A DNA stretch of 64,000 nucleotides. Origin: Manis javanica (lineage: Eukaryota; Chordata; Mammalia; Pholidota; Manidae). Position 1 is the first letter of the stretch, and every line of letters begins with the position of its first letter. A model generated the notes under the pieces. That model did no database searches. It was not told the origin of the DNA and saw only the letters and a list, made by a program, of their open reading frames with translations. The stretch spans positions 58,287,613 through 58,351,612 of the forward strand of contig NC_133172.1 of the NCBI RefSeq assembly GCF_040802235.1, given 5' to 3'. Made by a program: the position numbers and the translations under genes. Positions 23,901-38,900 of this stretch are shown one piece after another.

Positions 23901-26900
23901 AAGTGAGGCTTACAATCTATGTATAATCCGTAAAGAAAATAAAATGTAAAATGTAATTAGAAAATATATAAATCCTAATTGTATTTTATATAAAATATTG
24001 GGCAATAGCCAAATAAGGAGTCATTTAGCTTGTGAGTACCATGCAGTATGTCCTTTAGCGAGCTGCATCATCCTTGGAAGGGTGCAAGGCCATCACTTTG
24101 TCTCCTGAACCTGTAATGTAAGTGCATCGTTTGTAAGGCAGGATTCTAAGTTAGGGTGGAGAGGCAAGGGTGTGGGGTGTGCCAAGTAGCAGGCTGTGGT
24201 TTCAGCCTTGAATTTGAGTGCTCCCTCCTAAGATATGATGAGTCCAAAAAGGAAAGAAAATAAAGGCCCAGCTAAAGGCGGCAGGTGTACTCCTCTGAAG
24301 AGTGGAGGTCACGTGCCCTCCGATGCTCAGCCGAAGCCCGTGGCCCCTGTGATCGCAAGAGCAGTGAGTGAAGTCTTCTGCCTAAGTATTTATCGCCAAA
24401 GAGTGACTTGGGCAGAAAATGATGGTCTAATGTTTGCTGCTTCCATTTCTTTGTGGAAAAAATTGTAATTTTTTCTCTATTCACAGATATTAGAGAATAA
24501 AATACTTAGGGAAAGTAAGATCTTAGTGGAATTTTGTTAGATAAAAAAAACAGAGTTAGCCTTCAAGCAATAAAGCTTTGAGAGGGAACACATGGACGAT
24601 AAAAGGACTGGTTTTAAAAAATAGACTGTTGACTAACGGAATGTAAACCCATAAAATGTCCTTTGTTTTCCTTTTTAAGAGTTAATGTACTAATGGATAT
24701 AGAACCTTAAATGTGTATTTTTGCATGTAGGTATTTTGTGATTCAACTATTGTATCTTTTTAGGAAAAGTTTTAAAGACCACTTGATGCTTGTGATTTTT
24801 GTGTTAACATGGTAAGAAAAGTAGAAATATTGTGGAACATAATTTTATAGTCATTTTAGCTTTCATCAGTAACCAGTAGCCTATGCTTCTGAATAATTGT
24901 GAATTGTTTATTATTATTGAGATCAAGATATTTTCAGGCTTTGTCACCCAAGTTGTTTATATCGGTCAGTCCTGGAATTGGAAGAAACCTTACAATTAGG
25001 ATGTGAGATTGGTATGAGTCTCTTTTAATACTTAGGGCACATTCACTGGGAGCCCAAAGTCTGAGGAAAGTGGGATTGTGAAGAGCAGTGAGAATCCTTA
25101 GAAAGGTTGTTGGTTATCGGTTTCATTCCTTGCTGAGGCCCGCTTCTGCCTCAGGCTAGAGTTGGGAGCTGGCAGCCCGTTGTCTTCCTACATCATCTCC
25201 CGTTTGGCTAGTCAAGGGAGGAGTTTCCCACAGGTGTCCAGCTTCTCTACTGACGCTGAAGCCAGCAAGGGAAGGCGAGGCTGTCCCTTCACATCAGGAT
25301 TTCTCTTTGGGGTGGTTTGTTTGCTTACTTGCCTGTTTTCCTGCCTGGCCCCTTGACAGTACTGCCTTGTGTGAACAGAGCTGCCAATTCCTGTGCTGCC
25401 AGAAAATGATGATCCCTGCTGTTGGCAGGGAGAGGGTGAGACTCTCATTCTCTCCTGCAGTAGGGCAGGCACCGAGTAGCTGCCGTGCTTCCTTTCCTCG
25501 CTTTCTCCTTTTCCACTGCTCGGAGAGGGGATTGTGAAAGTACGCACAGCTGTCCAAAGCCCTTGGGTCATTGTTTAGAAATGTCACCACTGCCTCCACC
25601 CCTGTGCTTGTGGGATTGTGCTTTACCCATAGTAAATTACAGTCCAAGAACTAGCACTGTCTGAAGGTATTGAAATGTACTGTGTATTAATTCATCACCG
25701 CTGAAGTTCCAGTCAAGGGACCTTATCTTAATCATTCTTGACTATTTAGGGGCTTGATTATAGGTTTAGTCATTTGTTTGTGAAACACACAGGAGATACC
25801 CAGTATTGGCGACAGGTAGTGCTGGGGAGACTGCAGTGACGAGGGGTAGACAGGGGCTTACGGTCCAGTAGTGTACGTGACGCTTCCAAGGCTGCACCGC
25901 TTTTCTGCGAGCCGGCCGCCGTAAGGTGCATGGCCACTGGTTTCCCGCAGTGTCGCACTGAGACTGAGGAGGTGGACACCTAAACCACCCAACTCAGTTT
26001 TCCTACCTCTGTGGGGCTAGGAAAGGAAGTAAACATGAAACTAACAGTTATAAAATTATTTTTGATGCTCACTTAATTTTTCAATATTGTATATCCTAGT
26101 GTTGTGTGTAGTATGAGAATTTCAAGAATGGGGAAAGAATATATTGGCCTCATTTTTGGAGTAGACCCTTCTGAAAATCTGCTCTCAAAGTACATTTAAA
26201 TGACTCATCTGATCCCTCACTATTATATTATGAATCCCAGTGTGATGGAGGCGCCTCACTGGGGAGGATGGGGGGGTAGCCGTGGCTGCTGCTCTAGGCC
26301 TGGGGAGGGAGTGCCCTTTGGACTGAGAACCAGGGGGTGGGCAGGGAACAGAAGGGCTGCAGGCTGGAGGCAGTGACCGCTGGATTCCCGGGGGGGTGGC
26401 GGGGTGGGGAGGAGGGTGGCCTGAGCTGAGATCGGTGCTTACCTGGCTCCCAGTAAGAGGAAGCTGCACTCTCACATTTCCCTGAGTAGCTGCGTGTGCC
26501 TGGGGAGCTGGCTGGGGTGTGGCGGTGTGTGGGAAAGGTCCCCCCAAATCTTCCATTATGGTTTTGTCCTGGGGAGTTTAGGTTTCACTTTATGGTTAAT
26601 GGAAAGGCACTGATGGGTTTTAAGAAGGAGGAGATGGAGCGGTACTGGTCCAATCCGCAAAGGTGCTTGTGGCTGCGATATTGAAAAGGTATGAAAGCCG
26701 AAAGTGGGAGCTGGCCTCTGAGGGCCGCCGTTGTGGGGTCAGGCAGCCAGGCACCCAGACAGTGTGGCCATGGAGCTGGCAGGAAGAGGCTGGATTGGAG
26801 GTGTGCACGGGAGAGCGTGTCCCTAAGGAAAGGACAGGCCCAGAGGACATGGTTCCCATGCCCGTGTCCCCCAAACCGTGCTCTGCACACGCAGCATGAG

Positions 26901-29900
26901 GAGCCGATGAGGGATGGCTTCAGGAATCAGGACAGGACAGAGTCTGATCTCCGAGTTTACAGCTTAGTTGTGAAGAAGTCCAGAACAAAAGTTATTTGAT
27001 TGTATAGATTCTTCCTGTTGCGGGAGCTCCACGGAGGAAGAAGGATGCATTGATCACGTAAGTCTTTGGAGGACACAGACTCCAAGCCAGCCTGTTGTCC
27101 AGATGCAGGCTTCCTTCAGGTAGACCTACATTCAGTCACTAAGCAGTAGTCCTGGAATGAGAAGGTAGCTTGGTTCACGAGAAGTTCACAGGCTGGGAGA
27201 GCCTGGAGCTCAGAGAGCACACCTCGGCGGGGCCCTGGGCCCCTGTTTCAGGGATTGGGGCAGACAGCACCTGGCTGCCGAGTGTGAGAACTAAGGATGA
27301 GGATCAAGGAGGGGATGACACGTTCTGAGCCTGGCTGTTTAGAGCAAGTGGGGAAGGCCACGGTCGGTCTTTGGTATATGGAATTTAAGGTTAGATTGCT
27401 GTAGAAACAGCTAAATTATACTCTTCTAGTTTTTGAGAAGTCTATGATCTTGTCTATGAATATGGGCCCTTGGTTTTGCACACGTTCTGTGGCTCTGCCT
27501 TTCCTGACCTCCTGCCCTCTTCCAGTGGATAGATGTGTATTCATCCTTCGGGACCTGGTCCCAGTATCCCTTCCTTTGTAATGTTTTTCCAGTTCAGCCA
27601 GATAGCCACTGGGTCCCACAGGCTGCATTAGTATGTGGCATGTCCTTTCAGTGTTGGTGTATCAGCCTTTGTACAGCAGGAGAAGTAGAAGAGACAGATG
27701 GACTGGGTGCTTCGAAGCCCTCCTCTTTATCTCCAGGCCCAAGGCACTGCACTCTTTAGGGGAGAATCGAGTTCACTGCAGTAGGTGCTGATGGAGACAT
27801 GGACCAGCATTCAGGACACTGTACACTCTGCTTCCAAATATGATTTGACTCTTTGCTAAAACATTTTACTGTACAGCTGAACATGTATTGGGGGTTAGGG
27901 GAGAGGGACAATGTAAACCACTTTACAACAGAGTTTAACCTACAAGAGAGCCTTAAATTTGTGCTGTGGTAGATGACAGTCAGCTCAAGAGTCCATTTCT
28001 GGTGCCAAAAAACCTGGGAGAGGAAGGACCAAATTCTTTATTCAGAAGTAGTAGCTCCAGTGAGAAAGCTTTTGTTACAACATGACTAAAGAATTAATTG
28101 AGAAGCATTCATTCCCTTGACAACATTTTGGAAGGCATTTTCAGCTTTGAGTTGTTTTGGAGAAGTTTATAACAGTGGATTATAAATTAAGGACGCGCCA
28201 GAAGCAAAAAAGTAGTTTTAAGATGCTAAAGTGCACCTCACCGTGGAGCTACCTCTCTTTATCAAATGGAACAAAGTAGGGGTGTGTCTGAGGTTTGAGT
28301 TTTCTTGTTTTCATTTTTTACCTAGTCCCACTATCTCCTTTTTTAAAAAGAAAAAAAAGTTTCTTAACTTTGACTTAATTCTTCGGTTTAGACTGCCCTG
28401 AAAGGATGAAACCAAAGATGTAATTAATTCATATAAATTCTTCGTTTTCGTTTGCATTTTGGGGGGAGTTCCGCATTCTCTGGCTTTGCAAAGGTGTAGA
28501 CCTTCCCCTTGTTTCCACTGGGAAAGAGAGAATGGAAATGTGGACCTACTTCTGAAATGCAGAACGCCTGTAGTACTTAGTGCCATTTGTCTACCACAGC
28601 AAACAAGCACCAGACCAGCCGGTTGTTAATCAGAGAAGCCATGTGAGAGAACCCCCACGTCCACGGAGCTTGTGCTTAGGATCATTCGCATGGGGTCTTA
28701 AGGAGCCCTGTTCAGTTGCATCTGAAAAATCATCCCTGAGTAGAAAATCTGGAACTCTTTGGCAGGTTGTGGCATGAACGTCTTTGTTTTATGTGCATTT
28801 CCAAAAGGTCAGGGTGTGACCAGAACAGGGAGTCAGGCTTGGTTCATTCTAGAAGAATTTTTTGCTTTATAGGTCGCTGCATCATGATTCTGTCTTTGAA
28901 CTTGTCTTAAAATTTTAACATGTGTTTTCAGACCTTGTCTTTTAAGAGGTAAATATTATTGACTGCTTTTCTTTCAAAATTACAAGAACTAGATGTAAAT
29001 TTTAGGCATCTATTTTTTTTTTTTTTTACACAAAATGCTGTGGAAAGTCACATGAGAGTTTAATTATTTGGGGGCACCCCGAAGTCTGGCTCTGACCAGT
29101 GGACTTGATCTGATGACTGTTGTGATCTGTATGTATACACATATTATTTACGGTTCACCTTTTCACTTGAAGTCATTTCATATCCCTCTTTTCTTATATA
29201 TCAATATAAAGCCCATAACTGTCCTTTTCAGAGTTACTTGTTATTACATCATACTGCTGTCTCATACAGTTTGCTTCATCATGGCCCTTTGACATTTTAA
29301 TTTACAGTTCTTTCTTCTTCTGAATAGTGATGCTATCAACAAAATAGAAAAAAGCTTTGGGGTTCTTTCTTCTTTGTGTTTTTTGTGAGTGCAGGCAAAC
29401 CCACTTTGGGGGCTTTGCTCCTGGTATACCTGTTTCTGAAGGTAAAAACTGATTGGTCCTTGTTGTGTGGGGCTGGATTACTGTCCAGGAAGCCTGGGTT
29501 GTCATATAAAGACCCAGGAAGTGTGTACCTGGTCTCTCACCATTGCCTTGTCACCTTTACAGGTAGTTTCTTAAAGTTACTATTATTTTGCATATGTGTT
29601 AGACTGGATTTTTAAATGTGTTTTGGCTATAGTAAAAATATTTAGAGTTTGGCAAACTCTTTCTGTAAAATGTCAGAAATATTTTAGGTTTTTCAGGCCT
29701 CACATGTTCTCTGTCACATATCATTCTTTTTGTTTAGGCAACCTTTTAAAAATACAAAAACCATTTTTAGCTCAGAGGCCATACAAAAGCAGGCTATAGA
29801 TTATAGTTTGTCAGCCGCTGATCTGGAGTAGTAAATTTGTTTTTGATCTGGACATTAAAACTTTAACTCCAAAGATGCTTAATGCTGTTCAGGATGTCAT

Positions 29901-32900
29901 GTCGGGGTGATTTGGCAATTAAGGCTTGTTCTTCCTGGCCTGCCCCACCCTCCCCCCCATAGTCTCCTCTTTCTTCTAGGATGTTATTCTGTTGTACATC
30001 CTTTTTCTTCCCCTGTGTTTCTCCCCCTTTTCTCCTGGCTCCTTTCCCTAGTATATGCCTGGCATATAGGAGGTGTGCAAGAGTATAATGAATGCATCTG
30101 TTAAAAGCAAAAAAATCTGCATCCTCTTCAGCAAGTGCATGATTTCCTGTACTTTGCACCACAGATTCCTGAAAGGAGAGTCTCTCTCTTGGCCCTTGTC
30201 TCAGCCCGTGTTTTCTTCAGTCCGCACTTGGGTTCCTGTCTTACCTCTCCATTGAAACTGTTCTTTGAAAAACTGCTAACTGTAATTGCCGAATCAGGTG
30301 GAAACTTACAAGTGCTTGTCATACTGGGCTTCTGGCTGTGTTAATTGCTCCTGATCATCTTTGGCACACAGTCTCTCAGGTTCCTAGGACACCTTTGTCC
30401 CCTTTCCCCTGTGGTCTGCTTTTCTGGCTCCTCCCTGAATGCCCTGTACATGACGTGGCACAGGTTCTGTCCTCCCCGCTGCTCTCCCCACAAGTCTCAG
30501 ATGCTGCTCCGAAGGTGCTGCCGCACCTCCGTCTCTCCTGAGCCCAGGGCCTGTTTATCCCACAGCCTACCAGATGGCCACCCCAAACCCAGTCGGCCCT
30601 GCCCCCTCTCCCCCAGGGAGGTTGCACTCAGCATCGATTTGATGCCAAGACCTGTCCTTTCAAGCTCTCAAATCCTTGTGACCTGTCTCCTCCCCACCGT
30701 TGCTGCTGCTTAGGTTCCAGCTTGTGTTAGTTCTGCTGTGACAGGACCCCTCACTGGTCCCTCCACCTCCAGGCTCTGTTGCCATCAGCCTCCCCTGCTG
30801 CTCCTGCAGACTGATGTTTCTAGAATGTAATTAATGTTTAAAACTTTAATGTCTTTGGAGATGTGCTTGATTTGGGCACTGGGACAGGAAGAATACACCC
30901 TGAACCTAGAGTGTTTGTGCCAGAAAGTGAGAGAAGTGCTCAAGAAGATAGAGGCTTTTTGAACGAACACAGGAACTAGCCTGCAAGAACTCCCAGTGGC
31001 TAAAGCTGCAGTGATTTGAACAAGAAAGTGACTGTCAGTATCATGGGATGCTGTATATCAAAATAACACCCATGTGCTTAGGGAGAAATAAATGAGTAAA
31101 TGGGTGAATAAGTAAGTGGGGGAGAAGACAGCTCTTCCTTACAGAAGAATTCCAATTAGTGTAGAAGAAATAACAGGAGAGAAAATCATTTGACTGCCAT
31201 AGGAATAATTGTTGCAGGCAAATCTACCAGTGGATACTGAAGTCAGTGGGCAAAAGTTTGAAGAGAAAAGGGGTATGTGCGTATCCTCAAATTATCTCCT
31301 CCAACATGTTTATTAATAACAAAGGGGAAAATAATAACTGTAACTTTACCACAGGGAAACCCAGCAGACACCATCTTAGCCCAGGTCAACATTGTCAGGG
31401 ATACTACATATTGGCACCAGGCTGTCCTCGATGTGGTGCAGGGAAGGGCACATGATGACTTCTATAGTGTTCCTGCCAAAAACACAACCTCAGTCTAATC
31501 ATAAAAAATTAAAGAAACCCAGGCTGAGGGACATTGTACAGAATAATTGACCAGTACTCACCCACATGTCAAGGTCTTGAAAGACGAAGAAAGATTAAAG
31601 AACTGTCACAGGTTGGAGACGCAGCAGCTAACTGCAGTTGGGAACTCTACATTGGATCGCAGAACAGCAAACAGACATTGTGGGGAAAGTGGTGAAATTC
31701 TATTAAGTCCAGAGTTCATTTGGTAGCATTGCACCAATCTTTATATCTTAGTTTTGATAATTGTGCTACCATTATTTAAGCTGTTAATATTAGTGAAAAC
31801 GAGATGAACGGGCCTGTTTGGGGTGAAACCCAAACACCCGGGTTCGGAGTGCAGGTGCCCGGAGCCGGCGCCCCTCATCCCCCCGTATGGTAGCCGCGTC
31901 CCCTCCAGCCTTGCCCAACGACCTGCGGTGCTTCCGCGCCTGTGCTGTCCCTGCGCCGGGCCGGCCCTCTGCTCCCTCCTCACGCCCGTGGCCCGCACCC
32001 TCCGACCCCAGGGCCCGGGGCCTTCCTGCACCCAGCGCAGCACCCGCCCCAGAATTCACAGGCCTCACCCACCAGACCCCTGGCGCCTCCGTGGCGGGTC
32101 CTCAGGCTTCTCCCGCCCCCCGTCGCCGGGCGCTCCGGCGGGTGCAGGGCGCCATCCGTCCGCCCTCCACCTGGGTTCATTTGCTTGCTTCCGTTGGACA
32201 GCCGTTATGCCTTTTGGCCAGACTACCACCGGCGGGACGTTGCATCCTCCTGGGGCATCACATCAGGGCCGCCCGGTTAGTTGTCCAGAGTTGATAATGT
32301 CCCCTTGGTCACATGGCTAAAGATGGTGTCCACCGTCTTAGTCCACGATTTCTCTGTGATCTGTGCGTGAATTATGGGGTAGTACTTTCATTATGCAAAT
32401 ACGATGTTCCTCATCCACTTCCTCTCGCTAGTTTTGCATCCACTTACACTTTGTAACTTAGTCATTCCTTCTGTTATTTATTATGTGGACTCAAATTTTA
32501 GGCGAAAGCAACAGGGTAGAAAATAGTGCCATAGGATGGGGACAACCTGGGGAGGAACAGGCTTCAGCAGGTTGGGAAAAAGATGTATTGTGGGACATAA
32601 TGGAACATAGTGCCAGAGGCTTCAGGTGAGTGAGTTAACACCTGAACTTCTGGAAACGACTTGCAGCATTTCCTTTCCCTGATGCCAAGCCCGTCGTTAG
32701 AAGTGATGGTTTGTCAGATCCCCAGGTTGGGCACTGCCGACCACTTGAGATCTGATCTCTGCATCCAAACCTGGCACTTGATGCGGTGCTGGACCAGCGA
32801 GGGGAAGAACCGCCCGGCAGTCACCTGGCGCTATGGCTTTTGTGGCTCCATCACACTTTGCGTCTCTCGCCCTGGGGCAGCTGTTTCTGCCATGTGTGAC

Positions 32901-35900
32901 GGATGTTACCTAGCCGCTGTCCCCGTGACACTCTGCACTGCCTTCCCCACCCACGGCCCCCTGTGTAAGGTGCAGTTCACCCTTTCCATGGTCTCTTTCC
33001 AGAAAACGTCTCCCTTCAGACAGATTTCTCCTTTGTTCAAATCACATGACTCTCAGAGGCATACACTTTCTGTTCTCGTATTTCTTCCAGATATCGACAT
33101 AATTGGACATGGTTACCCCGAGCAGATCTAAATGCAAAACACTATGCTCCATCTTCAGAGTGGATGGTGCAATGTCAAGAGGAGAATGGAGGTTGTTTTG
33201 TGACTCGTCATGTGCAGCCAGGGGACAGGGAGGCTGTCAGGGATGGATAGGACTGTGGCTGCGGCCTCTTCAGAGTTGGTTCTGCATCCTCTGTGGCAAA
33301 GCGCTTCTGCTTTGGCTTCATTACCATGGGGTTGCTTTGTGGGGTGGCACCTGCAACAATAAACCCTTGCTGTTGCAGAAACTTTTCCTAATCTTTACAT
33401 TTTTCTGCCACTCTGTAGCTTCTAGCTCTCCCATGCAGTGTATCCATGACGGTGAGCAGAGAGCAGGAAAGCAGTGTAAGGCGGAGTGTTAGACAGCTAG
33501 GCAGGTTTGTTCACAAACCACAGACGTCCCCTGCAGCTGGCCTTAGAGCCCAGTTTCTGAAGGGCCTCAGCACAAGGGCAGGTGATTGCATTGCAGACGA
33601 TTCGGGTGGCTTGGCACCAGCGGAACACTGGAACATTCGGTTTGAATTGCTGACTACAGCAAAGCCTGGATTGGATGCCGGGGAAGCCTCCCCTTCCCCC
33701 TCGGGGTGGGCCAACCAGCAGGCTGCCGCAGAGAGGCTCACCGCTATCCAGCTGGCTAATGATGCCATTTCCAAACAACTGTGCTCATTTTCTCCAGGGC
33801 CATTTTGTTTCACTAACTGACATTGCAGGGTTAAGACCCGCTGGTTCCCCACCTTGACCATGTGGTGTTATTAAGGCCACACAGATTTCGCAGGTGCCCC
33901 TTTCAGTACCACTTTATGAGGTATGGGATAGAGCAGTAAACAAATCGAAGTCCCTGTTTTCATGGATGTAGACATTAAACAAATGCAGTTTATTAGATGG
34001 CCATAAATTCTATGCAGGAAAATAAAGCAGGGAAGGGCACTGGGATTTTATTTTAGACAGTGAGGGACTGGGCTGCTCTTTGGAGGTGTGATTGGAGCAG
34101 AGACCAGAAGTCAGTGAAGGATCAAACCACGTAATTGGAGGGGGCTGGGAGGCCGAGAGAACATTCCAGACAGGAGCTATGTCTCAGAATCAGCAGGGCA
34201 ATCTTTTCAGCACAACAGTCTTGGCCCTGACTCTGTCCGGGATGGGACCCAGGGATCTGCGTTTCTGTAAAAGCTCGCCAGAAGATTCTGGGAAGCCAGG
34301 TTAGGAAGCTTCTTTTAAAACCCATTCACATTATGAGTCATTCCAGGATCCATGTGAGGAAGAAAGTTTTGATGGTAAATACATGATAGTAAATCTTTCT
34401 AGGTAGAAAGAATTAGAGGCAGAAGGAAATTAAAGGAAGTAACAAAGGAAAAGAAATAATACTGAACCTCCACTAGAAGTTCACGCTGGTGTACAATGCG
34501 GCTCCCAGAGTTGTGACGGACAATGTGGCCCTTACCCTGTTCTTTTTCTGTACCACCTCCTGCTTTATGACCTTTGCTCTGAGTGTACCATTCTCAGGCT
34601 GGTGGCAGTTCCCAGGCCGGTCACCCAGCATCCTCTCTGTGCTTCCCTGATGTTGGCGGCCCTGCAGGGAGAGTGGCCTCCGTGGTTGTTAGCCCTGTAG
34701 GTCACAGCCCCGAGGAGATGTACCTAGAGGTCCGCAGCACCCGGCTTGTAGCCCGCTGCTTGCCTAGGGCCTTCCTTGTCCTCCCTCCGGGATTCCTGTC
34801 GTGTCCCAGACATCTGTGTAAATGTTTTTCTTCCATGCGGACAACATTCGTGGGTGGCAGGAACCATGAGACCGGTTCCCACTCATAGGGAAGCACCCAT
34901 TTTCCCACCCATCTGAAAGCTGTCCATAAAGGCCTTGTGAGAGGACGCCATCTGTTGATGGAAATATTACCTGCAAATTTATAGTTCATTAAGTTGAATG
35001 GGGACTAAAAAAATACATGTATTTTCTTAAATAGACTTTATTTTTTAGAGTAGTTTAAGGTTCACAGAAAAATTGAAAGGGAGGTACACAAACTTCCCAT
35101 AGACCCTCTCTGACCTTACACATGCCCTGCCTCCCCCGTTACTGGTTTCCCCACCAGAGGGGCACATTTATTACAAGCAATAAATCTTCTGTGACACTCA
35201 CTGTCACCCAGAGCCCATAGTTTACATTACAGTGTCAGAGTGGTGTCACTGCCCTAAAGGTCCATTTGACATAGTTTTTCGGCGCTCGTGAGGACAAGGA
35301 GGGGTGGGCACCCAACCCTCCAGGAACATAAGTTACTAGTTTGGCATCGTGGGCAAGAGAAGCAGTGAGCCCATGGCCCTCTACTCTAGTCTCCAGAGCC
35401 CGCCCTTGGTCGCTGGACAATCTGAGGGGACGGGAGTCATTGAAAGCGCATGGGTAATGCCCGTGAGGCACCCCAGAAGTCTGTAAATGTTGACTTTTTG
35501 AATGTTACATTCTCTTGCATTCAGAGGGGAAGAAAGTCACCTAGACTTATTCTCTGTCACTGTTGCATCCAGTCCCATTCAGTGATGTCCAAAATGGTTC
35601 TTGGAAGAGGAGGACCAGGCCCCGTTATCTGGGTCGTTTGTTATGGTATTTAGACACATTAAACTTTTTCAGCAATTGGAAGCCAGTACGAAGAGGACTG
35701 TATGTTAGCAGCAGATTACTCTGGCTCTATTATACTTGTTTAAAAGTTGTAGACCTCTTTCATGGATGTGAAAATTTCATAATACCAGCTTCTTTATTAG
35801 CTAGGAGCCGACAACTTTTTTCTTATAAAACCTACTTCCAGTGTTGTCAAGAAAAAGAAAAATTGGATTTTGTTTCACTTCTGTTCAACTTTAATAGGAC

Positions 35901-38900
35901 TGAAAATAAATGCTTGCCTAGAGGATAGGTGATTGGAGGAAAATGAACTTACACTGCATAATCCACAAAAGGCATATCACAAATCCCAGATAACTGACTG
36001 GGTTGGCTGGGTTCCTCCCCTAGGACTCCACGGGCAGTGTCTCTGGAGCGGAGTCTCTGCAGTAACTGTGTGGCCTGTTTCCGCAGTTCAGTCCAGAAGT
36101 GTTTGCGGGTGGGAGAGCTCGCACGTCACCTTATTTACCCTCCACAGGGGCAGAGGGGGGAAATGTCTTGCCCTAGAAACAGCAAACTGGGGAGCGATGT
36201 GCAGGCATGGGTATTTATATCTGAACACCTGAGGCCCAATTTTGTGATATTCCCAATTATTTCTAGTTTTTTCAAAGACTGTTATGAAGTTCTCAGAGTA
36301 ATATTTTATGACTACTGCTTCTCCCAGCAGGAGAGAGTTTGTAAGTTGACATCACATAATAATAAAAACAAGGATAGTGTGGATTCCAACAAATGTACAT
36401 ATGGCCCTACAGCTTCCTAGGGCAGCGATAGAGAACAGAGAAAAAACTGTTGATTTGCCTCCTGTTACATATAGGCTGGCTTTAGAAACAAAACTCTCAG
36501 TTACTGACCCTTTAGCTTAGCTTTTTTTTTAATTCAACAACTTGTCCAGTCCAGTTCATTGAATTCTCAGCTATGTGTTGCAGAGGAGACAGAAACAATG
36601 TGCAAGATGAGAAAATTCTAGATGAAGAGGGGAAAGCTATGGAGAAAATGTTAGGTTAGAGGGTGAAAAGGATGGTTAATTGGTGGTTATTGGGAGAACT
36701 TGGGTATTTCCTGAAGGAAGGAAACGTGAAACTGAATGGAACAAAAACTGAAGGGATAGAGAGATTTCGTTGGGGAGTTGGGAAAAAGGTGAAGCCAAAG
36801 AGGGAGGGTAAGACAAGTTTACGGGGCTGCTGATTTAGGCGGGATGGTGACTCCAGGAAATGAGAGAGTAACTGGATGACAACAGGTTTGAAGCAAGAGA
36901 GATTAGGGCACCTCTTACCATCCGAGATTGGACAGGAGAGCAACTTTCACTATATTCTGGACAGATGCATGGCCATCCGCCCACTCAGACATGATGTGCG
37001 GCCCGGCGCCAACCTGCCCAGGGTCGTCTGAGTGCACACATCTAGAGTGAGAGTTTAGAAACTCTTGGAGCAATTTGATAGAGTAATTTTATGTCTGTTG
37101 AATCTAATGATATAATAATTGGGGACTCTATATGTCTCTTTTGTTTTTCTAATAGTTCTTTTTATTGAGGTGAAATTGACCTATTAGTTTAAGGTATACA
37201 TCATAATGATTCAGTATTTGCATCTATTTTTAAAAAAGATAATGTTAAGAACATCCATCAGCATACACAGTCATGAATTTGTTTCTGGTGATGAGAACTT
37301 TTAAGATCTCTCAGCAACTTTCAAGTGTGCACAGTACAATATTGTTAACTGTAGCCACCGTGCTGTACATTATATCCTCATTATGTTTTTATTTTACAAA
37401 ATATTCACCTGGGATGGATTAGAAATACAAAAACACGCCCAGGATAATTTGAGAAGCATCGATTAATCTGTTGCTACTCAGAGTGGTCTGGAGACCAGAG
37501 GCATCTAGTTGCCTGAGAGCGTGTTACCAATGCAGACTCGGGTCCCGCCCCACACCTTTGAATGAGAACCTGGGTTTGACAAGATCCCCACATGCTCCTA
37601 TGAACACTGGCCGTTGAGAAGCCCTGTACTTCAGTCTCTTCAGCGCTGGACAGGTGAGATTATCAGAGAGGTCTTCCTCAGACTGATTCCAGTTCTGCTT
37701 CACGGGGTCTTCACCTGAGCTCATGCAGGAAAAAAGTCACATGTGACAGCACTGGAAATATTTAAAGACCTCTGTCAATTCAAAACCTTATTTTACAGAT
37801 AACTATTGAACATCTATTCTTTGTAAACTGCCGGGTCTACTATGGGTTTAGGTTGTATGGTTACAATGGTAAAGGGGACTCTGGCCTCCAAGCACTTAGA
37901 GTTTAGTAAAGGAGATAGAAATGGGCTGTGCACATAAATACCACAGTAAAAAACAGGACTTGATCAGCCTGCGATTAAAGTGCTGGGGAAATTTGTAGCA
38001 GGAGAAAGTATTTATACCCTGCAGAGAGGTGATGGTGGAGGGGAGCCTGTGGCACGATGGAGCGACACAGGAAAACCTCCTGTGGGCCTGGCATTTAAAC
38101 TAGTCTGTAGAAGATGGATAGGAACTGAGTGTGCACAGGTGGTATGAGAAAGAAATCTCAAAAGCAGAATAGGAAGACAGGAAAGTTTGGGGGCAGGTAT
38201 AAGGATCTGAATTTAAACCATAATTAAATTTTTGTAATTTAAACTTCAGATGTTTAGAGACTTGGGTAGTGCAGTTACTCATTTCCCGTGGGCCTCAAGA
38301 AGGATCTGATTTTATGGCCGTCTGGAGGGGTCAGTGCTCATCATATTTAAGTCTTTTTTGTCCTCTTAGCTGTGGTCTATACTCTGCCACCTGCTGAGAG
38401 AAAAGTGTACTCGTTAAACAGGATCCTTTTTCACTGTGAAAACATGACAGTATAGTCAACTTTACAACAAAACTAAAAACACAAAAACAAAAACCAGTCC
38501 TGTGTTATGATTGAAAAATGGAAAGGGGCAACTATGGAAGGTCTTCCTGTGAGCCCTTTCTCCGTAAGCCAGGTCCACTCTGCCCGCCACCCCTGACACA
38601 CATGCAGGCTTAGCCAGCTCTTGTCTGAGCGTGGATTACTTTAAAATAAGAACCCTAATTCTAGGTTGAGGAGCCTTGATCAGAACACGTTTTGGAGCTA
38701 CCAGCTTGAAATAGGTTAGTGACCCTCAGCCTGGGTTTAGTCAGGAGAAAGAAACCACACAGCAACTTGGACAAAGAAAGTTTAAAGAATTGTTAATTAT
38801 GACAGGAGACTGGGGCAATGAGGGATTGGTTAAGAAGTAAAGAAAACTAAGAAAAATACAGGAAAAGCTGATGTAAGGAGTAAGCACCACCTCTAGGGCT

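Noticed and set aside
31823-32320. Overlapping 110-165 codon frames in intron 1
   Set aside because: They are by-products of the local CpG-rich block, Pro/Ser/Ala-rich, with no family resemblance.
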